Assembly: GCA_031081715.1 (NCBI GenBank)
Contig: JAVHMA010000004.1
Coordinates: 85,532 to 149,531, forward strand
Length of the DNA stretch: 64,000 bases
Reading direction: 5' to 3'
Source of the DNA: Armatimonadota bacterium
GTDB lineage: Bacteria; Sysuimicrobiota; Sysuimicrobiia; Sysuimicrobiales; Humicultoraceae
Position numbers and translations under genes: made by a program. Below, one piece after another: positions 26,609-35,426 of this stretch (positions are counted from its first letter, which is position 1; the number at the start of each line of letters is the position of its first letter). A model generated the notes under the pieces. That model was not told the origin of the DNA, made no database searches, and saw nothing but the letters and a program-made list of their open reading frames with translations.

Positions 26609-27639
26609 GCGCGGCCGACCTGCGGCGCGTGGTGCTTACCGGTGGCGCTGGATTCCTGGGCAGCCATCTCTGCGAGCGCCTGCTGGACCAAGGCTGCGAG
26701 GTCGTCTGCGTGGACAACCTGCTCACCGGCCGCCGCGAGAACCTCGCCCCCCTGCTCGATCGTCCGGGGTTCGCGTTCATCGAGGGCGACGTGTCGGAGG
26801 GGCTCGAGGTGGACGGGGCGGTAGACGCCGTGCTGCACTTCGCGTCCCCCGCGAGCCCCCGCGACTACCTGGAGCTCCCTATCCACACGCTGCGGGTCGG
26901 CGCCTACGGGACCCACAACGCGCTCGAGCTCGCGCGCGCCCGGGGCGCGCGGTTCCTGCTGGCGAGCACCTCCGAGGTCTACGGCGACCCGCTCGTCAGC
27001 CCGCAACCCGAGACGTACTGGGGCAACGTCAACCCCATCAGCCCGCGCGGCGTCTACGACGAGGCGAAGCGGTTCGGCGAGGCGATGACGATGGCCTATC
27101 ACCGCTACCACGGCGTGGACACGCGGATCGTGCGCATCTTCAACACCTTCGGACCGCGCATGCGGTCGGACGACGGCCGCCTCGTCTCCAACCTCATCGT
27201 CCAGGCGCTGCGGGGCGAGCCGCTCACGGTGCACGGCGACGGCACGCAGACGCGCAGTTTCTGCTATGTTGACGATATGATCGACGGGCTGGTGGCGGTG
27301 CTCCTGCACCCGTCCGACCGCACGCCGGCGCAGCGCATGGACCGGGCGTTCCTCCACACGAGTAGCGAGGCTGACGACTCGATCCACCACCCGATCAATC
27401 TGGGCAACCCGGAGGAGTACAGCGTGCTGGAGATCGCGCGGATGGTCCTGGAGGCGACCGCCAGCGCCAGCCCGACGCGGTTTGTCGCGCGGCCGGTGGA
27501 CGATCCGCGGGTGCGCCGGCCTGATGTCAGCCGCGCCGCGCGCCTGCTGGGTTGGCGCCCCACGGTCCCGGTGCGCGAGGGTGTGCGGCGCACCGTGGCC
27601 TACTTCCGGACCCTGCTCGCCGCCGATGTCCCCGGCTAG
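26605..27639 (+). CDS. uxs: UDP-glucuronate decarboxylase (UDP-xylose synthase)
   Basis: A 344-residue extended SDR enzyme that converts UDP-glucuronate to UDP-xylose. It matches the UXS family closely: [81 protein letters not shown] (catalytic Tyr and Lys), [10 protein letters not shown] and [18 protein letters not shown] short insert of about 20 residues lies before that last motif. GTG 26605 overlaps the mutase stop. UDP-glucuronate could come from the dehydrogenase at 40946. Confidence 0.9.
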   Translation: MSAADLRRVVLTGGAGFLGSHLCERLLDQGCEVVCVDNLLTGRRENLAPLLDRPGFAFIEGDVSEGLEVDGAVDAVLHFASPASPRDYLELPIHTLRVGAYGTHNALELARARGARFLLASTSEVYGDPLVSPQPETYWGNVNPISPRGVYDEAKRFGEAMTMAYHRYHGVDTRIVRIFNTFGPRMRSDDGRLVSNLIVQALRGEPLTVHGDGTQTRSFCYVDDMIDGLVAVLLHPSDRTPAQRMDRAFLHTSSEADDSIHHPINLGNPEEYSVLEIARMVLEATASASPTRFVARPVDDPRVRRPDVSRAARLLGWRPTVPVREGVRRTVAYFRTLLAADVPG

Positions 27640-28702
27640 CCCCGCGCCGCCGGCGGGCCGGCGTGCCCTGGTCACCGGCATCACCGGGCAGGACGGATCG
27701 TACCTGGCCGAGTTCCTGCTCGACCGGGGCTACGAGGTGCACGGCGTGATCCGGCGCGCCTCGACGTTCAACACCGACCGGATCGAGCACCTCTACCGCG
27801 ATCCGCACGAGCCGGATGCCCGGCTGCGGTTGCACTACGGCGACCTTACGGACAGCAGCGGGTTGCGCGTGCTGCTGGAGCGGGTCCAGCCCGACGAGGT
27901 CTACAATCTGGGCGCCCAGTCCCACGTGCGGGTGTCGTTCGACCAGCCCGAGTACACCGCCGACGTGGTCGCGCTGGGCGCGCTGCGACTGCTGGAGGCG
28001 CTACGCGACTACCAGGCGCGGACGGGCCGCGAGGTGCGCTTCTACCAGGCCGGGTCGTCCGAGATGTTCGGCAATGCGGCGCCGCCGCAAAGCGAGGCGA
28101 CCCCGTTCCGGCCACGGAGTCCCTACGGCGTCGCCAAGGTCTACGCGCACCTGCAGACGGTCAACTATCGCGAGGCGTACGGGCTGTTCGCCGCCAACGG
28201 CATTCTGTTCAATCACGAGAGCGAGCGGCGCCACGAGACCTTCGTCACCCGCAAGATCACGCGTGCGGCCACCCGCATCGCGCTCGGGTTGCAGACCACG
28301 CTCTACCTCGGGAACCTGGACGCCCGCCGCGACTGGGGGCACGCGCAGGACTACGTCGAGGCGATGTGGCTGATCCTTCAGCACCCGCAGCCCGACGACT
28401 TCGTGATCGCCACCGGCGAGTCGCGGTCGGTGCGGGAGTTTCTCGATGCGGCCTTCGGGCTGCTCGGCCTGGACTGGCGGGGGCACGTCGTGGTGGACCC
28501 GCGCTACTTCCGTCCGGCGGAGATCGACCGGCTGGAGGGCGACGCGTCCCGGGCGCGCGCCATCCTGGGCTGGCGGCCCCGCGTCACGTTCGACGAGCTC
28601 GTGCGGCGGATGGTGGCGCACGACATGGAGCTCGCGCGCGCCGAGCGCACGCTGCGCGATGGCGGGCATGCGGTCGGCCGCCGGGGCCCGGCCCGTGAGT
28701 AG
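27626..28702 (+). CDS. gmd: GDP-mannose 4,6-dehydratase
   Basis: A 358-residue SDR enzyme that makes GDP-4-keto-6-deoxymannose from GDP-mannose. Clear family marks: [91 protein letters not shown] (Tyr and Lys), [16 protein letters not shown] and [23 protein letters not shown] 27626 lies 14 bases inside the end of the UXS gene. The next gene is the partner enzyme of GDP-fucose synthesis. Confidence 0.96.
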   Translation: MSPASPAPPAGRRALVTGITGQDGSYLAEFLLDRGYEVHGVIRRASTFNTDRIEHLYRDPHEPDARLRLHYGDLTDSSGLRVLLERVQPDEVYNLGAQSHVRVSFDQPEYTADVVALGALRLLEALRDYQARTGREVRFYQAGSSEMFGNAAPPQSEATPFRPRSPYGVAKVYAHLQTVNYREAYGLFAANGILFNHESERRHETFVTRKITRAATRIALGLQTTLYLGNLDARRDWGHAQDYVEAMWLILQHPQPDDFVIATGESRSVREFLDAAFGLLGLDWRGHVVVDPRYFRPAEIDRLEGDASRARAILGWRPRVTFDELVRRMVAHDMELARAERTLRDGGHAVGRRGPARE

Positions 28703-29660
28703 CTGGCGCGGACGACGCGTCACGGTGACCGGCGGCGCGGGCTTCCTGGGCTCGGTGCTCGTCGAGCGGCTCCGCGCGGCGGGCGCCGCGGTCGCGGTCG
28801 CGCGGCGCCGCGACTACGACCTGACCGAGCGCGAGGCCGCGCTGCGGCTGTTCGAGGCGTCGCGGCCCGACGTCCTCTTCCACCTGGCCGCGGCCGTCGG
28901 CGGCATCGGCGCGAACCAGGCGGAGCCGGGCCGGTTTTTCCACGACAACATGGCGATGGGGCTGCACGTGGTCGAGGCCGCCCGGCGCTACGGCCGCCTG
29001 CAGACGCTCGTGCTCGTCGGGACGACGTGCGCCTACCCGGGAAGCGCCCCGGTGCCCATGCGCGAGGACGCGCTGTGGGACGGGTTCCCCGAGCCGACCA
29101 ACGCGCCGTACGGTGTGGCGAAGCGGGCGCTGCTGGTCATGGCGCAGGCCTACCGGGCGCAGTACGGGCTGAACGCGATCTACCTGATCCCGGCTAACCT
29201 CTACGGCCCCGGGGACAACTTCGACTTGGAGACCTCGCACGTGATCCCGGCGCTCGTCCGCAAGTGCGTGGACGCGGTGGCGGAGGGGCAGGACGAGGTG
29301 CAGGCGTGGGGTGATGGAGCGCCCACGCGCGAGTTCCTGCACGTGCGGGACGCCGCGCGCGGCTTGATGCTGGCGGCCGAGCGCTACGGCGGTGCCGAGC
29401 CGGTCAATCTCGGCACCGGGCACGAGGTCTCGATCCGCGACCTGGCGGAGACGATCGCGGCGCTCGCCGGGTTCCGCGGCCGCATCACCTGGGACGCTTC
29501 CCGCCCCGGCGGCCAGCGGCGCCGCCGACTGGACACGACACGCGCGCGCCAGGCCTTCGGGTTCGAGGCGGAGATCGCGCTGCCCGATGGCCTGCGCGAG
29601 GTCGTGGACTGGTATCGCGCCCACCGCGGGGTGGCGGCGCGCGCGCCGGAGCGGCGCTGA
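28695..29660 (+). CDS. fcl: GDP-L-fucose synthase
   Basis: A 321-residue SDR epimerase-reductase that finishes GDP-L-fucose from GDP-4-keto-6-deoxymannose. Marks: [65 protein letters not shown] (Tyr and Lys), [18 protein letters not shown] and [11 protein letters not shown]. The GTG start at 28695 overlaps the gmd stop by 8 bases. Together with gmd it makes GDP-fucose for the glycosyltransferases downstream. Confidence 0.94.
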   Translation: MSSWRGRRVTVTGGAGFLGSVLVERLRAAGAAVAVARRRDYDLTEREAALRLFEASRPDVLFHLAAAVGGIGANQAEPGRFFHDNMAMGLHVVEAARRYGRLQTLVLVGTTCAYPGSAPVPMREDALWDGFPEPTNAPYGVAKRALLVMAQAYRAQYGLNAIYLIPANLYGPGDNFDLETSHVIPALVRKCVDAVAEGQDEVQAWGDGAPTREFLHVRDAARGLMLAAERYGGAEPVNLGTGHEVSIRDLAETIAALAGFRGRITWDASRPGGQRRRRLDTTRARQAFGFEAEIALPDGLREVVDWYRAHRGVAARAPERR

Positions 29661-31363
29661 TGGAGCGCCGCTCGCCGGCGCCCCAGCGACGCCTGCTGGT
29701 GGTCGGGATTGACGCCGCGACGCTCGACCTGGTACGCCCGTGGGCGGAACAGGGCGACCTGCCCCGGTTGGGTCGGCTGCTCGCCGACGGTGCCTGGGGC
29801 CGGCTCCGGTCGGTTCCGAGCATGGTGACCCCGGCCGCCTGGAGTACGTTCGCGACGGGATGCAATCCCGGGGCCCACGGTGTCTTTTCCTTTACAGAGC
29901 GGCTTCCGGGTTCCTACGAGGAACGCTACACGAGCGGCGCCACGCGCGCGGGCACGCCGTTCTGGGTGCTGCTGAACCGCGCCGGCGTGCGATGCACCGT
30001 GGTGGACGTTCCGTGGACGTATCCCGCTGATGCCGTAGACGGTGTGATGATCAGCGGCATGGACGCGCCCGGGCCGGACGCCCCGGGGTTCGTCCATCCG
30101 CCCTCGCTGGCGGCGGATCTCCGGCGCCGGTTCGACCCGCTGCTCGGGACGGGGTGGAGCGACGGCGGGATCGGCGACCTGGTGGCCCGGGGCCGGCTCG
30201 ACGCGGCCCGCGAGTTCCTCGCGCGCCGGGTGGAGGCCCGCACCGATCTGTGCCGGTACTTGATGGAGCACCACCCCGGTGACCTGTTGTGCGTGGTCCA
30301 CACCGAGGTCGACCGCATCCAGCACTTCTTCTGGGAGTTCGTGGACCCGCGCGCGCCCCGGGTGCTCGCGCGCGAGGCCGCGCGCCATCGCGACGGCATC
30401 CTCCGCATCTACCAGGCGGTGGACCGATCGATCGAGGCCCTTGCGGCGGCCTTCGGACCGTCGCACGTGATCGTCGTGTCGGATCACGGGGCCGGGCTGT
30501 CGCCCGGGAGCCCGGACGCCTGGATCCGCGCGGTGCTCGAGCACCAGGGGTGGGCCGCGCGGCGTCTCGCCGGCGATCCCGTTCGGCGCGCGGCGCGGGC
30601 GGGCCTGGCACGCCTGTATCGGACGCTCGCGCCGTGGTTGCCGCGCAGCGTGACCTGGCGGCTGCGCCAGCGCGGCTCGGCGGTCGCCCGGTCGGTGGCC
30701 GCGGCGCTGGCGTACGAGTACGACTGGTCCCGGACCCGGGCGTTTTGCCTGTCCGCTTCGGGCGAGGTGTGGCTCAACGTGCGGGGGCGGGAGCCGATGG
30801 GCGTGGTGGAGCCCGGCGAGGAGTACGACCGTCTCCGGCGGCGCATCCGAGACGTGTTCCTGCGCCTGCGGGACGCCACGACCGGCCAGCCCGTGGTCGA
30901 GGCGGTCGAGTTTCGCGACGAGATCTACCACGGGCCGTTCGTGGAGCGGGCGCCGGACCTCCTCATTCGTTTCGCCGAGGTCGCGCCAGCGGCGCTTGCC
31001 CTCGACGGCGAGGTCATCCGCCGCCCGCGCCAGGCCCCATCGCCGCGCGACCTCTCTGCCGGCGGACACAGGCCCGACGGCATGATCGTCCTCGCCGGCG
31101 CCGGCGTCCGGCAGGGGGTCGAGGTGCACGACGCCCGGCTCCAGGACGTCGCGCCCACGCTCCTGTACTGGATGGGGCAGGCCGTGCCCGCCTCCATGGA
31201 CGGCCGGGTTCTTGTCGGGGCGTTTACGCCGGAGTACCTTCGCGCTCACCCGATCCAGACGTCGGAGGCCACGGGGCCGGCACGCACCCAGCCGGGATAC
31301 GGCTACACCGGCGAGGAGGCGGCCCGGATCGCCGAGCGCCTGCGGCGGCTGGGCTACATGTGA
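29660..31363 (+). CDS. AlkP-superfamily phosphodiesterase/phosphohydrolase (COG3379-like), short form
   Basis: A 567-residue predicted metal-dependent enzyme of the alkaline phosphatase/type I phosphodiesterase superfamily. Marks: LLVVGIDAATLDLVRPW (metal Asp), the nucleophile region AAWSTFATGCNPGAHGVFSF, HTEVDRIQHFFW, VIVVSDHGAG, LNVRGREPMGVVEPG and AGGHRPDGMIVLAG. The C-terminus, RIAERLRRLGYM, is shared with two relatives at 51633 and 57328. It lacks the inserted beta-rich domain of those two. No signal peptide is evident. ATG 29660 overlaps the fcl stop. A role in adding or removing phosphate-linked groups on the glycan or its lipid carrier is likely but unproven. Confidence 0.86.
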   Translation: MERRSPAPQRRLLVVGIDAATLDLVRPWAEQGDLPRLGRLLADGAWGRLRSVPSMVTPAAWSTFATGCNPGAHGVFSFTERLPGSYEERYTSGATRAGTPFWVLLNRAGVRCTVVDVPWTYPADAVDGVMISGMDAPGPDAPGFVHPPSLAADLRRRFDPLLGTGWSDGGIGDLVARGRLDAAREFLARRVEARTDLCRYLMEHHPGDLLCVVHTEVDRIQHFFWEFVDPRAPRVLAREAARHRDGILRIYQAVDRSIEALAAAFGPSHVIVVSDHGAGLSPGSPDAWIRAVLEHQGWAARRLAGDPVRRAARAGLARLYRTLAPWLPRSVTWRLRQRGSAVARSVAAALAYEYDWSRTRAFCLSASGEVWLNVRGREPMGVVEPGEEYDRLRRRIRDVFLRLRDATTGQPVVEAVEFRDEIYHGPFVERAPDLLIRFAEVAPAALALDGEVIRRPRQAPSPRDLSAGGHRPDGMIVLAGAGVRQGVEVHDARLQDVAPTLLYWMGQAVPASMDGRVLVGAFTPEYLRAHPIQTSEATGPARTQPGYGYTGEEAARIAERLRRLGYM

Positions 31364-32898
31364 GCGCCCTCCGGCCCGACCGGCTGTCGATCACCGGCGC
31401 GCTGCTCGCGCGCAACTGGGGATGGAACCTCCTGGGGCAGGCCGCGCCGCTGGCGGCCGGGGTGCTCGCCCTGCCGGCGATTGTCCGCGGGCTCGGCGCA
31501 GACCGGTTCGGTCTGCTCGCGCTCGCGTGGTCGCTCATCAGCGCATTCACTGTCTTCGACCTGGGGTTGGGCCGCGCGGTTACGAAGTTCGTCGCGGAGG
31601 CGCTCGGTGCGGGCCGGCGCAAGGATGTTCCCCAAATCCTCTGGCCCGCGGTCGCGACGCAGACAGCGCTGGCCGGGGTCGGCGCGCTCGCGCTGGCCGC
31701 GCTGGCCCCGGCGGCGGTGGCTCACGTGCTGCGCGTGGCTCCGGAGTTCCGCGGGGAAGCCGTTCGCGCGCTGCAGGTCGTCGCCGCGACGCTGCCGGTG
31801 GTCCTCGTCGCGCTCACGTTCCAGGGCGCGCTCCAGGCCGCGCAGCGGTTCGACATCCTGACCGTCGTGCGGACCGCCGCCAGCGCCTCGATGTTCCTCG
31901 TGCCGCTGGCGGGTGTCATGCTCGGGTGGGACCTGCCGGCAATGCTTCTAGCCATCTTGATCGTCCGCGTGCTGGCGCTCGCCGTGGTCCTGATCGCCTG
32001 CGATCGAGTCCTCGGGGGCCTGCGGCCCGACCCGCGGCGGAGGGGCCCGGCGCTACGGGGGTTACTCACATTCGGCGCGTGGGCGTCCGCGTCGGCGATC
32101 GTGCAGTTCCTGCTGGCGCCGGCGGACCGCCTGGTCATCGGTGGCGAGCTGTCGATGGCCGCGCTCGCACACTACGCGATCCCGCGGGAACTGATCTCAC
32201 GGCTCGGGGTGGTGGCCACCGGCAGCGCGGCCATGGTGCTGTTCCCGGCGTTCAGTGCGCTGAGCGGCGCGCGGGACCTCGAGCGCCTGCGGGTGCTCTT
32301 CGGCCGCGCCACGAAGTACCTGGTGCTGGTCGCCGTCCCGGGTTTCGGGCTGGTCGCCGTCTTCGCGGAGGAGCTACTCGGCGCGTGGCTCGGCCCGGCG
32401 CTGGCGGCTGCGAGCGCGCCTGCCCTTCGGATTCTGGCCGCGGGCGGCGCGCTGCAGGCGCTGGCGACCTCGCTGCTTGTGCTGCTCCAGGGGCTGGGTC
32501 GCGCCGACCTGACCGGCCGCCTGCACCTGGCGCAGGCGCCCGCCTACCTGGCCGCGCTGTGGTGGATGGTTCGGTTGCGGGGGATCGAGGGGGCCGCGCT
32601 CGTCTGGTCCGGGCGGGTCGCGCTCGACGTCGTGGTGATGCTGGAGGCCGCGCGGCGCGTGGGCGCGTGGACCTGGTCGGACGCACGACGGGCTGCGTGG
32701 CGCGCCAGCCTGCCGGTCGCGGTCTTCTGCGGCGCGGCGGTGCTGATCCATGCAACGCCTGCACCGGGTCTGCGTGCCCTCCTCATCGGGGGCCTGCTGC
32801 TGTTGTGCTGCTGGTGGGTGTGGGCCCGGGCGCTCGACGCCGGCGAGCGCCGCGCGATCGGCGTGCTGCTGTCGATGGGGCGTGGCGACCGCTCGTGA
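31360..32898 (+). CDS. Polysaccharide flippase (Wzx/MOP family)
   Basis: A 512-residue integral membrane protein with about 12-14 hydrophobic segments, typical of O-antigen flippases that move lipid-linked repeat units across the inner membrane. The N-terminus has LLARNWGWNLLGQAAPLAAG and IVRGLGADRFGLLALAWSL followed by VFDLGLGRAVTKFVAEALG, a strong pattern for this family. GTG 31360 overlaps the upstream TGA. The gene lies between an AlkP-type enzyme and a CgeB-like glycosyltransferase in a coupled series. Confidence 0.88.
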   Translation: MSALRPDRLSITGALLARNWGWNLLGQAAPLAAGVLALPAIVRGLGADRFGLLALAWSLISAFTVFDLGLGRAVTKFVAEALGAGRRKDVPQILWPAVATQTALAGVGALALAALAPAAVAHVLRVAPEFRGEAVRALQVVAATLPVVLVALTFQGALQAAQRFDILTVVRTAASASMFLVPLAGVMLGWDLPAMLLAILIVRVLALAVVLIACDRVLGGLRPDPRRRGPALRGLLTFGAWASASAIVQFLLAPADRLVIGGELSMAALAHYAIPRELISRLGVVATGSAAMVLFPAFSALSGARDLERLRVLFGRATKYLVLVAVPGFGLVAVFAEELLGAWLGPALAAASAPALRILAAGGALQALATSLLVLLQGLGRADLTGRLHLAQAPAYLAALWWMVRLRGIEGAALVWSGRVALDVVVMLEAARRVGAWTWSDARRAAWRASLPVAVFCGAAVLIHATPAPGLRALLIGGLLLLCCWWVWARALDAGERRAIGVLLSMGRGDRS

Positions 32899-34013
32899 AC
32901 GACCTGCGGCGCTACCTGAGATCCCCGTACTACTGGCGCCGGGCGTGGCTCCGACTCACGGAGACAGTTACGCGCCGCATCCACCCCGAGGCGCTGCTGG
33001 GCGACGTGTTGGCCTCCGGCGTCCGCCTCGGCACCTCGGCCGCCGGTGGCGCACCTGGCCCGACCACGGGGCTGCGCCTGCTCTACGTCGCACCACGCCA
33101 CGAGAACGGCAACCCGGCGCGCGGCCTCAGCTACGAGGAAAACCACTTCCTGCCTGCCCTGGCCGCCCTCGGGTTCGACGTTCTCCCCCTCGACTCGCTC
33201 GGGCTCGTCAGACGCGCCGGGCGCCGCGTCGCGAGCGAGGTCCTGGTGGAGGCGGCATTTCGCTACCGGCCCGAGGTCGCGTTCTTCGTCCTGTTCAGGG
33301 ACGACTTCGAGCCCGAGGCCGTGGAGGAGGTGCGCCGCCTCGGCTGCACGACCTTCAACTGGTTCGCGGACGACCACTGGCGGTTCGAGTCGTTCTCGCG
33401 CCGGTGGGCGCCGCGGTTTGCGTGGGCCGTGACGACCGATCCCCGGGCGCCTGCCCGCTACCGCGAGCACCGCATCGCGCACGTCATCCGCTCACAGTGG
33501 GGGGTTAACCACCACCTCTTTCGGCCGCTGAACCGACCTTGCCGGTTCGACGTCACCTTCATCGGCCAGCCGCACGGTCGCCGTCGTGCCGTACTGCGCG
33601 CCCTGGCGCGCGCGGGCCTCGACGTCCGCGCGTGGGGGTACGGGTGGCGCGGCGGCCGGGTGTCGACGCACCGCGCCGTCGAGATCGTCAACGAGTCCGC
33701 GGTCAACCTCAACCTCTCCAACGCGGTGACCGGGACTGTGGACCAAATCAAGGGCCGTGACTTCGAGGTCCCCGCCTGCCGGGCGCTTCTACTCACCCAA
33801 CGCGTCGAGGCACTCGACGACTACTACGACCCCGGTACCGAGGTCCTGGTCTACGACGGGCTGGACGACCTGGTGGATCGGGCGCGCTGGGCCCTGGGCC
33901 ATCCGGGCGAGGCCGATCGAATCCGCGATGCCGGGTACCGCCGCGTGCTGCGTGAGCACACCTACGAGCGCCGGTTCCTCGACATCTTCAGGCGCGCGGG
34001 CGTGGTGCCGTAG
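32895..34013 (+). CDS. CgeB-like glycosyltransferase
   Basis: A 372-residue GT-B-like protein resembling the CgeB/spore-maturation and DUF3880 glycosyltransferases. The core holds LRLLYVAPRHENGN, SYEENHFLPALAALGFDVLP, FNWFADDHWRFESFSRRW, RSQWGVNHHLFRP, VTFIGQPHGRRRAVLRAL, and a C-terminal donor-site pattern GRDFEVPACRALLLT with a LREHTYERRF tail. Donor and acceptor are not known. GTG 32895 overlaps the flippase stop (GTGA). The last 52 bases overlap the convergent ligase-like gene. Confidence 0.8.
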   Translation: MNDLRRYLRSPYYWRRAWLRLTETVTRRIHPEALLGDVLASGVRLGTSAAGGAPGPTTGLRLLYVAPRHENGNPARGLSYEENHFLPALAALGFDVLPLDSLGLVRRAGRRVASEVLVEAAFRYRPEVAFFVLFRDDFEPEAVEEVRRLGCTTFNWFADDHWRFESFSRRWAPRFAWAVTTDPRAPARYREHRIAHVIRSQWGVNHHLFRPLNRPCRFDVTFIGQPHGRRRAVLRALARAGLDVRAWGYGWRGGRVSTHRAVEIVNESAVNLNLSNAVTGTVDQIKGRDFEVPACRALLLTQRVEALDDYYDPGTEVLVYDGLDDLVDRARWALGHPGEADRIRDAGYRRVLREHTYERRFLDIFRRAGVVP

Positions 34014-35176
34014 ACCGGCCCGGAAGGCGGCGCGGCCCCCGCGCCCATCGCGAAGAGCGCGAGCAGGCCAAACCCCATGTGCCACGACATGACGGTCGCA
34101 TCGAAGAGCTGGTGGACCAGCACCGCGACGGCCGCCGCGAGGGCGCCCGCCCACAGCCCGTCGGTCGTCGCGTCGCCTCGCGCGGTCGCCGTCGCCCGCC
34201 ACAGTCCGGCCAGCCCCGCGGCCACGAAGAGCAGGAACGCCGCCAGCCCCACCAGGCCGGTCTCGGCCGCGAAGTTCAGGTAGACGTTGTGCGCGGTCGG
34301 CTTCTCCTCGGAAAAGGTCTTGGGGCGGTAGCGCGGCCAGACGCGCGTGAAGGTACCGTAGCCGGCCCCGAGCACGGGATGATCCCGGACGATCGCCGGC
34401 ACCGCGGTCCACAGAGCCCAGCGGTCCTCGTTCGCCTCCACGCTGGGGACCGACGCCAGCCGGCGCATGACCGTCTCGCGGTCGCGCCCGATCGCCGCGG
34501 TGGCAACGACTGTGGACGCCAGGACCAGGACCACGAGCGCGCCCCTGGCTCGGGGCGTCACTGCGACAAGAACGGCTGCGCCGGCCGCGGCGGCGATCCA
34601 CGCGCCACGCGACGCCGTGAGCTCCAGCGCTGCCACCAGCACCGGGAGCACCGCGGCCAGAATGACCCGGGCCTGCCGCGTGCGGGCGACCGTCCACGCG
34701 CCGAGCGCGAGTGCGGCCCCGGTGGCCAGCGTTGTCCCGAGCGCGGTGGCGAGCAACGCCGGGGTCGACGCGCGCTCCGGCCACTCGCCCGCGCGGGCAA
34801 TACCCCAGACCGCGGCGAGGACCGCGCCGGCGATCCAGGCGGCGACGATCGACCGGATTCGATCGGGATCGGTCCGGATGATCCCGACCGCCGCGTGCAC
34901 GGTGACGACCACGGTCAGGCCGAACAGCGCGGCCAGCCCGGCGGACTCTCCCGGCCACTGCGAGGCGAGGCCAGAGGCGAGCGCCGCGGCCAGGAGCAGG
35001 ATGAGCGGCCGGTCGAGCGCGGTGGACGACCATCGCAGCCGGCCCGCCGCCAGCTCGACCAGCAGGAGCGCGAGCAGGCCCGCCATCGGATAGCCGGCGA
35101 GTCCGGCCGGATACGCGAGCACCGTCAGGAGAAACACCCCGTAGACCGCGGCGTCGAGCCGTCCGACCGTGGGCAC
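33962..35176 (-). CDS. O-antigen ligase/polymerase-like membrane protein (second copy)
   Basis: A polytopic membrane protein with about 10 hydrophobic segments and the Wzy_C/WaaL loop: LTASRGAWIAAAAG, DRWALWTAVPAIVRDHPVLG, GAGYGTFTRVWPRYRPK and AHNVYLNFAAETGLVG. It has the same architecture as 16856-18016, so one may polymerise and the other ligate. The start is uncertain: the frame runs back to TTG 35305 and ATG 35296. A TATAAT promoter at 35240-35245 lies inside that extension, so I favour GTG 35176, which places the first membrane helix about 10 residues in (404 residues). It is alone on the - strand within a + strand locus. Confidence 0.8.
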   Translation of the reverse strand: MPTVGRLDAAVYGVFLLTVLAYPAGLAGYPMAGLLALLLVELAAGRLRWSSTALDRPLILLLAAALASGLASQWPGESAGLAALFGLTVVVTVHAAVGIIRTDPDRIRSIVAAWIAGAVLAAVWGIARAGEWPERASTPALLATALGTTLATGAALALGAWTVARTRQARVILAAVLPVLVAALELTASRGAWIAAAAGAAVLVAVTPRARGALVVLVLASTVVATAAIGRDRETVMRRLASVPSVEANEDRWALWTAVPAIVRDHPVLGAGYGTFTRVWPRYRPKTFSEEKPTAHNVYLNFAAETGLVGLAAFLLFVAAGLAGLWRATATARGDATTDGLWAGALAAAVAVLVHQLFDATVMSWHMGFGLLALFAMGAGAAPPSGPVYGTTPARLKMSRNRRS

Positions 35177-35239
35177 CGCGGGAGAGAGGGGAGCGACGGA
35201 GGTTGTCTGCCGGGAGGGTGTAGACCGCAAGGCATCCGC

Positions 35240-35269
35240 ATTATAGCCCCGGCGGCGCGCGGGCCGCAA
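35240..35269 (-). promoter_or_regulatory. Promoter for the - strand ligase-like gene
   Basis: On the - strand TTGCGG (35269-35264) and a perfect TATAAT (35245-35240) are 18 bases apart, giving a predicted start near 35233. The same spacing and a similar -35 occur in the - strand promoter at 21915-21944. It implies that translation starts downstream, at GTG 35176, with a leader of about 57 bases. Confidence 0.5.
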
Positions 35270-35426
35270 CGCGCGCCACGGCGCCTCCCGAGTCATGATC
35301 AACAACGACGCGGCGCAGCCTCACCCGCGCGCAGGAAGGATGCCGGGGCGTCGGAGAAGGGAGTTGCGGCTACACCGCCTCTGCGACCGCACGCCGCGAC
35401 GTGATTCCTGCGGAGGAGCGTTGTTG

